A stretch of DNA of 63,316 nucleotides from contig NZ_MUGS01000005.1 in NCBI RefSeq assembly GCF_002222055.1, positions 1 through 63,316 on the forward strand, given 5' to 3'. The notes below the pieces were generated by a model. It made no database searches, was not told the DNA's origin, and saw only the letters and a program-made list of their open reading frames with translations. The stretch comes from Flavobacterium araucananum. Lineage in GTDB: Bacteria > Bacteroidota > Bacteroidia > Flavobacteriales > Flavobacteriaceae. Numbering within the stretch: the first letter of the stretch is position 1; each line of letters begins with the position of its first letter. The translations under genes were made by a program, and so were the position numbers. Below are positions 47,051 to 55,995 of the stretch, in pieces.

Positions 47051-47446
47051 ATGTCTATTAAGAGAAAAAGAAGATTTCATGCCGAAGTGGCGACTTCATC
47101 ATTGAGTGATATTATGTTTTTCTTGCTGTTGTTTTTCCTTATTATCTCAACACTTGCAAATCCTAATGTCATTAAAATGACTTTGCCAAAGGCGAAATCA
47201 AATGAAAAAACCAACAAACAGTTAATTAGTTTGTCCGTTACCGAAGATAAAAAATTTTACATAGACAAAGAACCGGTTGAATTTGAAAATCTCGAAACCA
47301 GTCTAATGTCAAAAATAGGAGCAGACAAAGAACAAACCGTTGTCGTTCGAATTCCGTTTAACTTGCAAGTACAGGATTTAGTCGATGTATTGCAAATAGG
47401 AGTAAAGAACAACTTGAAGTTTGTTATTGCTACCAGTCCTAAGTAA
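47051..47446 (+). CDS. exbD: ExbD/TolR-type biopolymer transport protein
   Basis: A 131-residue protein: short N-terminus, one membrane helix (DIMFFLLLFFLIISTLANP) with the conserved aspartate just ahead of it, then a periplasmic domain (KMTLPKAKSNEK ...). It completes the ExbB-ExbD motor and shares a bidirectional terminator with the TonB-like gene. Confidence 0.93.
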   Translation: MSIKRKRRFHAEVATSSLSDIMFFLLLFFLIISTLANPNVIKMTLPKAKSNEKTNKQLISLSVTEDKKFYIDKEPVEFENLETSLMSKIGADKEQTVVVRIPFNLQVQDLVDVLQIGVKNNLKFVIATSPK

Positions 47447-47467
47447 AAAGCATTAGGGTGTGACCGT

Positions 47468-47518
47468 AATAAAAAAATGGGACTATCAGCATAACGTTGA
47501 TTGTCCCATTTTTTTATT
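47468..47518. terminator. Bidirectional terminator between exbD and the TonB-like gene
   Basis: 47468-47483 (AATAAAAAAATGGGAC) pairs perfectly with 47503-47518 around a 19-base loop; A and T runs serve both strands. Confidence 0.85.
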
Positions 47519-47534
47519 GATGTAAATTCGTGTT

Positions 47535-48437
47535 TTAATCCAAACTAAAATTATAAATAATCTTCCCTACTTGTTTTGCCGGTGCATCGCTGTCCGCATC
47601 CCATTTGGTATTCATGGCAGCAATTTTGGCCTGATCTAATAAACATCTTGCTGTATTGGTTGTTCCTTTAATTCCAGCCGTTGCGCTTATTGTTTTTCCG
47701 TTTTGGTCTACTGTAACTTCAACTACTACCTTTCCGGCTTCATCACAAGTATATTTTGGTGCGGGTTTAGATAATGCCCTTCTGTTTCCTAACGAATATC
47801 CAGATCCTCCTCCAGAGCCACCGCCGCTTCCGGGACCGTAACCACTTCCGGTACCAATACCATTTCCTGTTCCGTTTCCTCCGCCCGTTCCACCACCAGA
47901 GCCTCCGTTGCCGTAATAGCCATTAGAGCCTAAACTTCCGCCGGCTTTTCCTTTATTTCCTGCAACTTTATCGTCGCCATCACCACCTTTGTTGGATCCT
48001 TTTAAAATACTTGATAAAGCATCGTTTGTAGAATTAGAAACTTTTGGTTTTTCAGGAACAGGTTTTGTTTCCGGTTTTACAACAGGTACTGCTTTCTTAG
48101 GCTTTTCTTTTACGGGAATAATTACATCTTCCTGAGCAGGAGTTGCGTTTTCTTGTGTTATGATCGCTTCCTCCGGAGTTGCTTTTGCAGGTGCTTGTTT
48201 TGTTTCGTTTTTTACATTCAAAACCTCACTTTTATAATTGGCCCCTGATCCTAAATCACTGTCTCCAAAATTTACCGTTACGCCACCACCTCCGCCACCT
48301 GAAGCAAGTGCCGAGTTGTTTTCAGGATTATAAGGAGGCCAAAAACGAATGAAAAATAAAAGCAATAATAAAGCAGCATATAGAGCTGTTGAGATTAATA
48401 GCGATTTCTTTTTATCTGAAGAATCCGTATAAGTCAT
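47535..48437 (-). CDS. TonB-like energy transducer
   Basis: A 300-residue protein: one N-terminal membrane helix (LLISTALYAALLLLLFFI), a Pro/Lys/Glu-rich linker (about 80-145), a long Gly/Ser-rich stretch (about 150-215), and a C-terminal domain (KVVVEVTVDQNGKTISATAG ... KIIYNFSLD) typical of TonB/TolA-like ends. It would carry energy from ExbBD to outer-membrane transporters. The Gly-rich part is unusually long and may be a flexible spacer. Confidence 0.85.
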   Translation of the reverse strand: MTYTDSSDKKKSLLISTALYAALLLLLFFIRFWPPYNPENNSALASGGGGGGVTVNFGDSDLGSGANYKSEVLNVKNETKQAPAKATPEEAIITQENATPAQEDVIIPVKEKPKKAVPVVKPETKPVPEKPKVSNSTNDALSSILKGSNKGGDGDDKVAGNKGKAGGSLGSNGYYGNGGSGGGTGGGNGTGNGIGTGSGYGPGSGGGSGGGSGYSLGNRRALSKPAPKYTCDEAGKVVVEVTVDQNGKTISATAGIKGTTNTARCLLDQAKIAAMNTKWDADSDAPAKQVGKIIYNFSLD

Positions 48438-48539
48438 TTTGATTCTGAGTTTTGTAATAGTATTAAATAAAAACGTTTAAAAGTAGTAAAAATTGTTTAG
48501 AAACGAAGAGCTACAGCTATTTTGTAATAAGTTGTTTTT

Positions 48540-48835
48540 TGCACGCAGATTTGGCAGATAGAGCAGATTTTTTCTTTTATATTTTAAAATTATCTGCATA
48601 AATCCTTCTAGATCTGTGTTATCTGCGTGAAAATCTTACCGTAAAGATTCGCAAAGCTGTAAATCTGTGGATTAACTTTTTTTGCACGCAGATTAAGCAG
48701 ATTTTTTCTTTGCCATTTATCATTAGTAATAGCCACAATTTTTAAAATAAATCTGCTCAATCTGCCAAATCTGCGAGAAAACTTTATTAGACAGCTTGAA
48801 AATCTTTTTAATCCTTTTAATCTGTGGCAAAAAAA
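48540..48835. repeat. Intergenic REP-like repeats of AATCTGC type
   Basis: Between the TonB-like and dehydrogenase genes, GCACGCAGATT-like segments occur at about 48540 and 48684, with inverted counterparts (AATCTGCTCAATCTGCC; ATCTGCGTG) at about 48622 and 48750-48776. This matches common short interspersed repeats of flavobacterial genomes. No gene is supported in 48438-48891. Confidence 0.6.
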
Positions 48836-48891
48836 CATAAAAAAAACGAGCCAAATAATTTAACTCGTTTAGAATAAAAGTATAAATAAAA

Positions 48892-50118
48892 TTATACTAA
48901 TTGTTTCAATGCAATTTCAAAAGCAGTTGCACTAATGTTTGTTTTAGAAGGATTTAAAGCATGGGCTTTTACAATCGCATTTTTTATAATTTCAGAGGTG
49001 TCATTAAAAATAGCCTCATCTGTCATTTGAACTTTTTTCTCCATAAAATAAGCAAAAACCCTTGCCATTCCGCAGTTCGAAATAAAATCCGGAATCAGAC
49101 TTACTTTACGGTCCACTTCTTCCATAATAGGACCAAAGAAAATTGCTGCATCAGCAAAAGGAACATTTGCTCCGCAGGAAATAACTTCTAATCCGTTTGC
49201 GATCAGGCTGTCAATTTGAGTTTGTTGTACTAATCTAGATGCAGCACAAGGAGTAAAAATCTCAGCACCAATAGTCCATATTTTAGAGTTGATTTCTTCA
49301 AACGGAATCATATTATCAGCAACCAATTTGTTTCCGTCTTTGTTTAGAAATAAAGTTTTGATTTCATCAAACGAAAAACCTTCTTCTTTAATTAGTCCGC
49401 CATCGCGGTCAATGATTCCAATAACTTTTGCACCCATTTCAGCCAGATAAAAAGCAGCAGCAGAACCTACATTTCCAAAACCTTGTACGATTGCTTTTTT
49501 ACCTTTTATGTCTCCGCCATAAGTTGCATAAAAATGTCGGACAGCCTCAGCAACGCCATAGCCTGTAATCATATCTGCAACAGTATATTTTCTGGTTACA
49601 TCTGGTGAGAATTTAGGGTTTTCGATTACCTTGATAACACCTTGACGTAATTGTCCTATTCTATTAATTTTATCTGCTTCAGTTGGTTTAAAATGACCAT
49701 TAAAAACACCTTCTTGCGGATGCCAAACACCACATTCTTCTGTCATTGGAATTACTTCGTGAATTTCATCAACATTCAAATCTCCACCAGTTCCGTAATA
49801 ACTTTTTAGTAAAGGCGAAACCGCTTTGTACCAACGTTGCAAAACACCTTTTTTACGAGGATCATTCGGATCAAAATTTATTCCGGATTTAGCGCCTCCA
49901 ATTGCTGGTCCGGAAACTGAAAATTTAACCTCCATTGTTTTGGCCAATGATAAAACTTCATTCATGTCTAAGCCTTTTCTCATTCTGGTTCCTCCACCGG
50001 CAGCTCCTCCACGTAGTGAATTAATAACAGTCCAACCTTCAGCTTCTGTTTCAGAATCTTTCCAGTTAAAAACAATTTCAGGTGCTTTATTTTCAAATTG
50101 CTGTAATAAATCTTTCAT
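48892..50118 (-). CDS. Glu/Leu/Phe/Val dehydrogenase
   Basis: A 408-residue amino-acid dehydrogenase. The catalytic Lys-Gly region is GPAIGGAKSGINFDP, preceded by GGGTRMRKGL; the Rossmann motif is VQGFGNVGSAAAFYLAEMGAKV and the C-terminal part carries SCGANVPFAD. It links amino acid and 2-oxo acid pools with NAD(P)H. The exact substrate cannot be set by eye. Confidence 0.92.
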   Translation of the reverse strand: MKDLLQQFENKAPEIVFNWKDSETEAEGWTVINSLRGGAAGGGTRMRKGLDMNEVLSLAKTMEVKFSVSGPAIGGAKSGINFDPNDPRKKGVLQRWYKAVSPLLKSYYGTGGDLNVDEIHEVIPMTEECGVWHPQEGVFNGHFKPTEADKINRIGQLRQGVIKVIENPKFSPDVTRKYTVADMITGYGVAEAVRHFYATYGGDIKGKKAIVQGFGNVGSAAAFYLAEMGAKVIGIIDRDGGLIKEEGFSFDEIKTLFLNKDGNKLVADNMIPFEEINSKIWTIGAEIFTPCAASRLVQQTQIDSLIANGLEVISCGANVPFADAAIFFGPIMEEVDRKVSLIPDFISNCGMARVFAYFMEKKVQMTDEAIFNDTSEIIKNAIVKAHALNPSKTNISATAFEIALKQLV

Positions 50119-50207
50119 TTTGTTGAGATATGTTTAGTTTGCGTAAAAGTATAAAATAGAATAATGCGAATAATGTATTTAGTCTCAATTTTTATGAAAC
50201 AAAAAAA

Positions 50208-50238
50208 GAAAGCCGAAAACAATATGTTTTCGGCTTTC
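50208..50238 (-). terminator. Terminator of the chalcone isomerase-like gene
   Basis: 50208-50220 (GAAAGCCGAAAAC) pairs perfectly with 50226-50238 around a five-base loop; on the minus strand seven T residues follow. Confidence 0.85.
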
Positions 50239-50260
50239 GAATATTCTTAAAATTTAAGAA

Positions 50261-50836
50261 TTATATCCCTAATAAGTGTTTTTTTAAAGTATCATCAACT
50301 GGTTTATCAGAAAGCCAGATTCCGAATAATGCTTTTTTGAAATCAAATCCGGAAACTTTTCCTTTTAGAACTTCATTTTTATATACGTTAATAGTTTGGT
50401 CAAGTGGATTGTATCCTAAAACAAATACATCTTTTTCAGTAATTGCATCACTTAAAAGTGCTTTAAATTGTTCAATTCTTGGTCTTAATTCTTCAAGATT
50501 GCTTCCGGCAGATTTTTCGAACCCGGCATTCATCGCTTTCGTTAATTTGTTTGAAGAAACCATAGAAGAGGTAATTTCGATTCGAATCGCCATTTCAGTA
50601 TCGCTATCAATAATAAATTGAGGATCCTGACTTAATTGCGATAAATATAATGCCTGCACATAAACTTCAAGCCACATTTTAGATCTTCCGCCAGCTCCGT
50701 TAAGTTGCAAAGTTTTATTTTGAAATTCAATTTTTCTGGGAACTGTAACACCATTAACCTCTAATTGGGTTTGCGCCGAAACGGTAGAAAATTGTATGCT
50801 TAAAAGGAGTGTAAGTAGTAGTAAAATCTTTTTCAT
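50261..50836 (-). CDS. Chalcone isomerase-like exported protein
   Basis: A 191-residue protein with a signal peptide (LLLLTLLLSIQFSTVSAQ) and the chalcone isomerase-like fold pattern (NGVTVPRKIEFQNKTLQLNGAGGRSKMWLEVYVQALYL, ending ALFGIWLSDKPVDDTLKKHLLG). Bacterial members lack a known flavonoid substrate; a fatty-acid- or lipid-binding periplasmic role is assumed. Confidence 0.85.
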   Translation of the reverse strand: MKKILLLLTLLLSIQFSTVSAQTQLEVNGVTVPRKIEFQNKTLQLNGAGGRSKMWLEVYVQALYLSQLSQDPQFIIDSDTEMAIRIEITSSMVSSNKLTKAMNAGFEKSAGSNLEELRPRIEQFKALLSDAITEKDVFVLGYNPLDQTINVYKNEVLKGKVSGFDFKKALFGIWLSDKPVDDTLKKHLLGI

Positions 50837-51322
50837 GTTCTATCAATTTTATAATTTTTAGGCAAAAATAATGTTAATTTATCAATTAAACGTCGTTTTT
50901 TGATATGTTTTTTTGTTCTTGATTTTGATTCATTGATTCGTATGATGTTAATAATCAAATTAGTAAGACTAGTTTTACGTAGTTTTACCTGTTTTAAGAT
51001 TTGTTTAACCTTTTTAAGATTAAAAATTAAGGCTGACTTTAAGTTTTATGCTATTTTTATGTGTTTTTATATTCTTAAATTTTAAAGAAAACATTGCAAA
51101 TTTTGTGGCAGTATTGCTAAATTACACGATTATTACGAAAACGATATCGTAATTATTGCTGATCTATCAAATTTATATGCATGCATTGTTAATTTGACAT
51201 TTAAAAATTATCTTTGGAAGCCTTTTTCAAGGAAAAAAACAATTCAAAAAACAAAAATAACCGTCGGCTAAACAAAATATTTTAAAATTTGGTTTAGAAG
51301 AAAACAATTAAACAATATAACT
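50837..51322. other. 486-bp AT-rich intergenic region
   Basis: This interval separates the divergent chalcone isomerase-like and acyl-CoA dehydrogenase genes. Apart from the promoter noted at 51186-51216 it holds no gene, repeat or RNA that I can support. Confidence 0.6.
51186..51216 (+). promoter_or_regulatory. Bacteroidota-type promoter for acyl-CoA dehydrogenase
   Basis: TTG (51186-51188), a 20-base spacer and TATCTTTG (51209-51216) match the TTG/TAnnTTTG consensus of the flavobacterial primary sigma factor. It lies 107 bp before the ATG, leaving a leader of about 100 bases. Confidence 0.65.
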
Positions 51323-52465
51323 ATGGATTTCAATCTTACCGAAGAACATTTAATGATTCAACAAGCTGCAAGAGATTTTGCTCAGAACGAATTGTTGCCA
51401 GGTGTTATTGAGCGTGACGAAAAACAAATTTTTCCAACAGAGCAAGTAAAAAAAATGGGGCAATTGGGCTTCATGGGTATGATGGTTGATCCTAAATACG
51501 GAGGTAGTGGTTTGGATGCGATTTCGTATGTAATTGCTATGGAAGAGATTTCTAAGGTTGATGCATCTGCATCTGTAGTTATGTCTGTAAACAACTCATT
51601 AGTTTGTTGGGGTTTACAGGAATTTGGAACCGAAGAGCAAAAACAAAAATATTTACCGGGTTTAGCGTCTGGCGAAATTCACGGAGCATTTTGCTTAAGC
51701 GAGCCGGAAGCCGGAAGTGATGCAACTTCTCAAAAAACAACTGCGGTTGATATGGGAGATCATTATATTGTAAACGGAACAAAAAACTGGATTACAAACG
51801 GAAATACAGCATCTGTTTATTTGGTAATTGCTCAAACACATCCGGAATTAAAGCATAAAGGAATTAATGCTTTGATTATGACCAAAGATATGCCGGGCTT
51901 TTCTATTGGTCCAAAAGAACAAAAAATGGGAATTCGTGGTTCAGATACGCATTCTTTAATGTTTAGTGATGTAAAAGTTCCAAAAGAAAACAGAATTGGT
52001 GAAGATGGTTTTGGATTTAAATTTGCAATGAAAACCCTTGCCGGAGGACGTATCGGGATTGCATCTCAGGCTTTAGGAATAGCTTCCGGAGCTTATGAGT
52101 TAGCTTTAAAATATTCTAAAGAGCGTAAAGCTTTTGGAACAGAAATTTGCAATCATCAGGCAATTGCTTTCAAATTGGCAGATATGGCGGTAAATATCGA
52201 AGCAGCGCGTCATTTGTGTATGAAAGCAGCTTGGGATAAAGACCAGCATAAAAATTATGATGTAAGTGGTGCAATGGCAAAATTATTTGCTTCGCAAGTG
52301 GCAATGGACACAGCTGTAGAAGCGGTTCAGATTCACGGAGGAAATGGTTATGTAAAAGAGTACCATGTAGAGCGTTTCATGCGTGATGCAAAAATTACTC
52401 AGATTTACGAAGGAACTTCTGAAATTCAGAAAATCGTAATTTCAAGAGCTGTAATTGCAGGATAA
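51323..52465 (+). CDS. Short-chain acyl-CoA dehydrogenase
   Basis: A 380-residue FAD enzyme. Family motifs are present: GAFCLSEPEAGSDA, NGTKNWITNG, RIGIASQALGIA, and the C-terminal QIYEGTSEIQKIVISR that carries the catalytic glutamate in short-chain/butyryl-CoA type enzymes. It oxidises acyl-CoA in beta-oxidation or branched-chain amino acid breakdown. A clear terminator follows. Confidence 0.93.
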   Translation: MDFNLTEEHLMIQQAARDFAQNELLPGVIERDEKQIFPTEQVKKMGQLGFMGMMVDPKYGGSGLDAISYVIAMEEISKVDASASVVMSVNNSLVCWGLQEFGTEEQKQKYLPGLASGEIHGAFCLSEPEAGSDATSQKTTAVDMGDHYIVNGTKNWITNGNTASVYLVIAQTHPELKHKGINALIMTKDMPGFSIGPKEQKMGIRGSDTHSLMFSDVKVPKENRIGEDGFGFKFAMKTLAGGRIGIASQALGIASGAYELALKYSKERKAFGTEICNHQAIAFKLADMAVNIEAARHLCMKAAWDKDQHKNYDVSGAMAKLFASQVAMDTAVEAVQIHGGNGYVKEYHVERFMRDAKITQIYEGTSEIQKIVISRAVIAG

Positions 52466-52487
52466 TTTTCTTATAGAATAAACAAAT

Positions 52488-52523
52488 AAAACCCTTTGAG
52501 GCCTTTGTGTCTCAAAGGGTTTT
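52488..52523 (+). terminator. Terminator after acyl-CoA dehydrogenase
   Basis: 52488-52500 (AAAACCCTTTGAG) pairs perfectly with 52511-52523 around a ten-base loop, followed by further T residues. Confidence 0.88.
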
Positions 52524-52569
52524 TTGTTTGCTTTTTAAAATTGTTACATTTACATAAAGAAAGTTAGAT

Positions 52570-53247
52570 ATGTACGAAGATTTAAAATACTGGTACTTGC
52601 GAGATCATAAATTGTTCCGGACTTTGAGCTATTCTCAAATCAAGCAATTGTGTATTATTACAGGTTTTAAAAAAGCTTCAAAAGGAGAAATCATTTATTT
52701 TTCGACCTCAGATGTCCCTCGAATCTTTTTGCTGAAAAAAGGAAACATCAAAATTGTCGCTATTGATGATGATGGTAATGAAACCATAAAAGATATCATT
52801 CAGAAAGGAGATTTATTTGGCGAATTAACTTTAGAAGCAGATAATAAGAATGAGGAATATGCTAAAGTCCTCTCAGACGATGTCGCGATTTGTAGTTTTC
52901 TAATGTCTGATTTTGAAGATTTATTGCTTAAAAATCCAACATTGGCACTTTCGTATACCAAGTTTGTGGGCTTAAAAATGAAGCGTATCAAAAATAGTTA
53001 TGCCAATTTAATTTCTAAAGATGCTAAAACCAGATTGCATCAGTTTCTAAAAGACTGGGCAGAACAAGAAGGGGTTCGAAATGGAAATGTAGTTACCATA
53101 GAAAACTATTTGACCCAAAATGATATTGCCCAAATTATTTGTACTTCAAGGCAAACAGCTACACAATTATTGAACGAAATGGAAACGAATAATCTTTTGG
53201 CTTACAATAGAAAGGAAATTATCATTCCCGATATTACTAAAATATAA
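52570..53247 (+). CDS. Crp/Fnr-family transcription regulator
   Basis: A 225-residue protein with an N-terminal cyclic-nucleotide-binding-like barrel (GEIIYFSTSDVPRIFLLKKG; GDLFGELTL) and a C-terminal winged helix (LTQNDIAQIICTSRQTATQLLNEMET). No Fnr-type cysteine cluster is visible, so the effector is unknown. It precedes a run of stress-type genes and may control them. Confidence 0.9.
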   Translation: MYEDLKYWYLRDHKLFRTLSYSQIKQLCIITGFKKASKGEIIYFSTSDVPRIFLLKKGNIKIVAIDDDGNETIKDIIQKGDLFGELTLEADNKNEEYAKVLSDDVAICSFLMSDFEDLLLKNPTLALSYTKFVGLKMKRIKNSYANLISKDAKTRLHQFLKDWAEQEGVRNGNVVTIENYLTQNDIAQIICTSRQTATQLLNEMETNNLLAYNRKEIIIPDITKI

Positions 53248-53337
53248 TTATTTTAGGCGAAGTGTAAATTAGCCGACATTTTCTTTTTTCATAGCAAAGT
53301 AATTTTACATCATCAAAAAGATGTAACACCAAAAGCT

Positions 53338-53934
53338 ATGAAAAAATTAATTCCTATTTTTTTAGTAATCCTCACTACGGTTACTAACGCACAAAACGCG
53401 ATTCCAAAATCTGCGACAGATATTGCTCCTTTATTAATAGGAGAGAAAATCCCTGACATTACTTTAAAAACAGCTGAAAACACAGTTGTCAAAATTTCTG
53501 ATTTACTTAAAAAGAAAAAGACAATTTTAGTTTTTTATCGAGGCGGTTGGTGCCCCTATTGCAATATGCATTTGCAGGCTTTGGCTGATGCCGAAAAAGA
53601 AATTCTTGACCTAGGATACCAAATTATTGCCGTAAGCCCTGATGCTCCCGAAAATTTGAAAATTACAGCAGAAAAAGATCAGATAAAATACACCTTACTT
53701 TCTGACTCCAACGGAGAATTTATTAAAGCTGTTGGTATCGCTTTTACGGCTCCTGAAAACTATAAATCAGTAATTAACGTACATTCTAATGGAGTCAATA
53801 TGAGTTTGTTACCAGTTCCGTCTGTTTTTGTTGTAAACCCCGAAGGTGATATTTTATTCGAATACATTTCTCCTGATTTTAAGCATCGCATAACGACCGA
53901 ATTACTTGTTTCTGTATTAAAAACTTTCAAATAA
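53338..53934 (+). CDS. Exported peroxiredoxin/AhpC-TSA family protein
   Basis: A 198-residue protein with a signal peptide (PIFLVILTTVTNAQ) and a thioredoxin fold: FYRGGWCPYCNMHLQAL gives a CxxC pair at about residues 72-75. This resembles the AhpC/TSA group that reduces peroxides. The next gene starts 6 bp later, suggesting an operon of redox-linked proteins. Confidence 0.88.
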   Translation: MKKLIPIFLVILTTVTNAQNAIPKSATDIAPLLIGEKIPDITLKTAENTVVKISDLLKKKKTILVFYRGGWCPYCNMHLQALADAEKEILDLGYQIIAVSPDAPENLKITAEKDQIKYTLLSDSNGEFIKAVGIAFTAPENYKSVINVHSNGVNMSLLPVPSVFVVNPEGDILFEYISPDFKHRITTELLVSVLKTFK

Positions 53935-53940
53935 AATAAA

Positions 53941-54399
53941 ATGAAAAAGCTAGTATTATTTGTATTGATTTTGATTTCAGGAATTTCATTTGCCCAAAAC
54001 GAGACCAAACGAATCGATCAATATAATTTAGAAAATAAAGTTGCAATTCAGGGTTATGACCCGGTTGGGTATTTTAGCCAGGGAAAAGCAATAAAGGGGA
54101 AAAAAGAAGTATCAGCATCGTATCAAGGTGTGGTTTACAAATTCTCGTCAAACGAAAATAAAGAGGCGTTCTTAAAGAATCCTTCAAAATATGAACCTCA
54201 ATACGGAGGATGGTGCGCTTATGCAATGGGAAGCACTGGTGAAAAAGTCGAAATAAATCCGGAAACGTTTAAGATTATCGATAATAAACTTTATCTATTT
54301 TACAATGCTTACTTTAATAATACACTTAAAAGTTGGAATAAAGAGGAAGCCAACCTGAAGTCTAAAGCTGATAGTAACTGGAAAAAAACATATAAATAA
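53941..54399 (+). CDS. YHS-domain exported protein
   Basis: A 152-residue protein with signal peptide (LFVLILISGISFAQ) and the YHS-type core: VAIQGYDPVGYFSQGKA, YQGVVYKFSSNENKEAFLKNP, YEPQYGGWCAYAM. The family is often metal-linked and found beside redox genes, as here. Confidence 0.88.
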   Translation: MKKLVLFVLILISGISFAQNETKRIDQYNLENKVAIQGYDPVGYFSQGKAIKGKKEVSASYQGVVYKFSSNENKEAFLKNPSKYEPQYGGWCAYAMGSTGEKVEINPETFKIIDNKLYLFYNAYFNNTLKSWNKEEANLKSKADSNWKKTYK

Positions 54400-54407
54400 C
54401 CTTAGCC

Positions 54408-54794
54408 ATGAAAAAGGAAATTATAATATGGATTTTCAGAATAGTTGTTTCGGTAATTTTATTGCAAACCCTGTTTTTTAAATTCAGTGGAGCGGCAGAA
54501 AGTATTTATATTTTTTCGAAGCTGGGAATAGAACCTTACGGAAGAATTGGTTCCGGAATCGCAGAGTTGATTGTGGCAATTTTAATTCTGATTCCAAAAA
54601 CCACCTGGATTGGTGCTTTAGGCGGATCTGCAATAATGGGCGGAGCAATTTTGTCACATTTATTGGTCTTAGGAATAGAGGTCGAAAATGACGGAGGATT
54701 TCTGTTTCTATTGGCCGTTATTACTTTATTATGTTGCTTAGGATTACTTTACTTTAATAAAAACAAATTGTTTAATCTTCTAAATTTTAAATAG
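54408..54794 (+). CDS. DoxX-like membrane protein
   Basis: A 128-residue protein with four membrane helices; FFKFSGAAESIYIFSKLGIEP and GSGIAELIVAILILIPKT match DoxX-type proteins. It lies 9 bp after the YHS gene and 3 bp before the DinB-like gene. Confidence 0.85.
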   Translation: MKKEIIIWIFRIVVSVILLQTLFFKFSGAAESIYIFSKLGIEPYGRIGSGIAELIVAILILIPKTTWIGALGGSAIMGGAILSHLLVLGIEVENDGGFLFLLAVITLLCCLGLLYFNKNKLFNLLNFK

Positions 54795-54796
54795 CC

Positions 54797-55285
54797 ATGT
54801 TACTAAAATCATTACGTCATAGTTTAGATGAATTAATTTATCTATTAGATCAATTGTCTGATAAAGAATATTCTAAATCTTGCGAGGCTTTAAGCAACGC
54901 AACAATTGGTGAACACACACGACATATAATCGAGATGTTTCAATGTCTTGATAACGGTTATGATTCAGGTATTTTGAATTATGATAACCGGGAAAGAAAT
55001 TTCCAGATTCAAACTGAAACTGAATTTGCGAAACAATGCATTATCGAAATAAAAACGGGTTTGAAAAGCGAAAACAAAACCCTCTATTTAGAGCAGGTTA
55101 TCGATGGGCTTGCCATCAGGATTCAGAGTAGTTATTACAGAGAATTACTTTATAATCTGGAACATTGTATACACCATCAGGCTTTAATAAAAGTTGCGGT
55201 GATGCAATTTGAAAATATTTTGATCAATGAAAATTTTGGCGTAGCGCGTTCGACCATAGAATATAGAAAACAATGTGTACAGTAA
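54797..55285 (+). CDS. DinB-like four-helix protein
   Basis: A 162-residue protein of the DinB/YfiT type. Likely metal ligands are in IGEHTRHIIEMF (H40 area) and LEHCIHHQALIKVA (about 122-135). The enzymatic role is unknown; related proteins bind metal or act in thiol transfer. It overlaps the NRDE gene by 13 bp. Confidence 0.8.
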   Translation: MLLKSLRHSLDELIYLLDQLSDKEYSKSCEALSNATIGEHTRHIIEMFQCLDNGYDSGILNYDNRERNFQIQTETEFAKQCIIEIKTGLKSENKTLYLEQVIDGLAIRIQSSYYRELLYNLEHCIHHQALIKVAVMQFENILINENFGVARSTIEYRKQCVQ

Positions 55286-55983
55286 GTTATATCAATACAA
55301 ACGGAGTTGTAATTATAACTTCAAATAGAGATGAAAAAGTAATTCGGCCGGCCGCTGTTTTGCCTAGAAATTATTACCATAATGGCAAGAATATTATGTA
55401 CCCCAAAGATCCAAAAGCGGGAGGGACCTGGTTTGCAGTCGATGAGTACGGAACCGTGTTGGTGCTCCTCAATGGTGCAATTGTAAAGCATGATGTTATA
55501 TTTCCCTATCGAAAAAGCCGCGGGTTAATTGCTTTGGATCTTATTTCGGATAATTCGCCAAAGGATTTTTGGGAACAAATTAATCTGGAAGATATCGAGC
55601 CCTTTACCTTGGTTTTGTACCAGAAAGGTGCTTTGTACGAATTGATCTGGGATGGTTTTGTAAAAAGAACAACACAATTAAACGAATTGCAAAACTACAT
55701 CTGGTCATCAGTTACCTTATATCCGGATGAGGTTAGAAAAAAAAGAGCGTCGTGGTTCAGTAATTTTTTAAGAAACAAAACAGAAGTTTCGGCGCCTGAA
55801 ATGTTCGACTTTCATCGCTTTACACATCGGGATGATTCGGAGAATGGCTTGATTATCAATAGAGAAAATACCATAAAAACACTAAGTGTTACACAAGCAA
55901 TAATCGAACAAAATAAGAGGGTTATGCGATATTATGATTTAGTGAATGCACAGGATTTTTCGACCTCATTTATAAGTATTTAA
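55273..55983 (+). CDS. NRDE (TANGO2-like) family protein
   Basis: A 236-residue protein beginning MCTVSYINTNGVVIITSNRDE, the hallmark of NRDE proteins with Cys2 as possible N-terminal nucleophile, followed by DPKAGGTWFAVDEYGTVLVLLNG. Function in bacteria is unclear; eukaryotic TANGO2 affects lipid/haem handling. Confidence 0.9.
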   Translation: MCTVSYINTNGVVIITSNRDEKVIRPAAVLPRNYYHNGKNIMYPKDPKAGGTWFAVDEYGTVLVLLNGAIVKHDVIFPYRKSRGLIALDLISDNSPKDFWEQINLEDIEPFTLVLYQKGALYELIWDGFVKRTTQLNELQNYIWSSVTLYPDEVRKKRASWFSNFLRNKTEVSAPEMFDFHRFTHRDDSENGLIINRENTIKTLSVTQAIIEQNKRVMRYYDLVNAQDFSTSFISI

Positions 55984-55995
55984 AAAAAAATAACG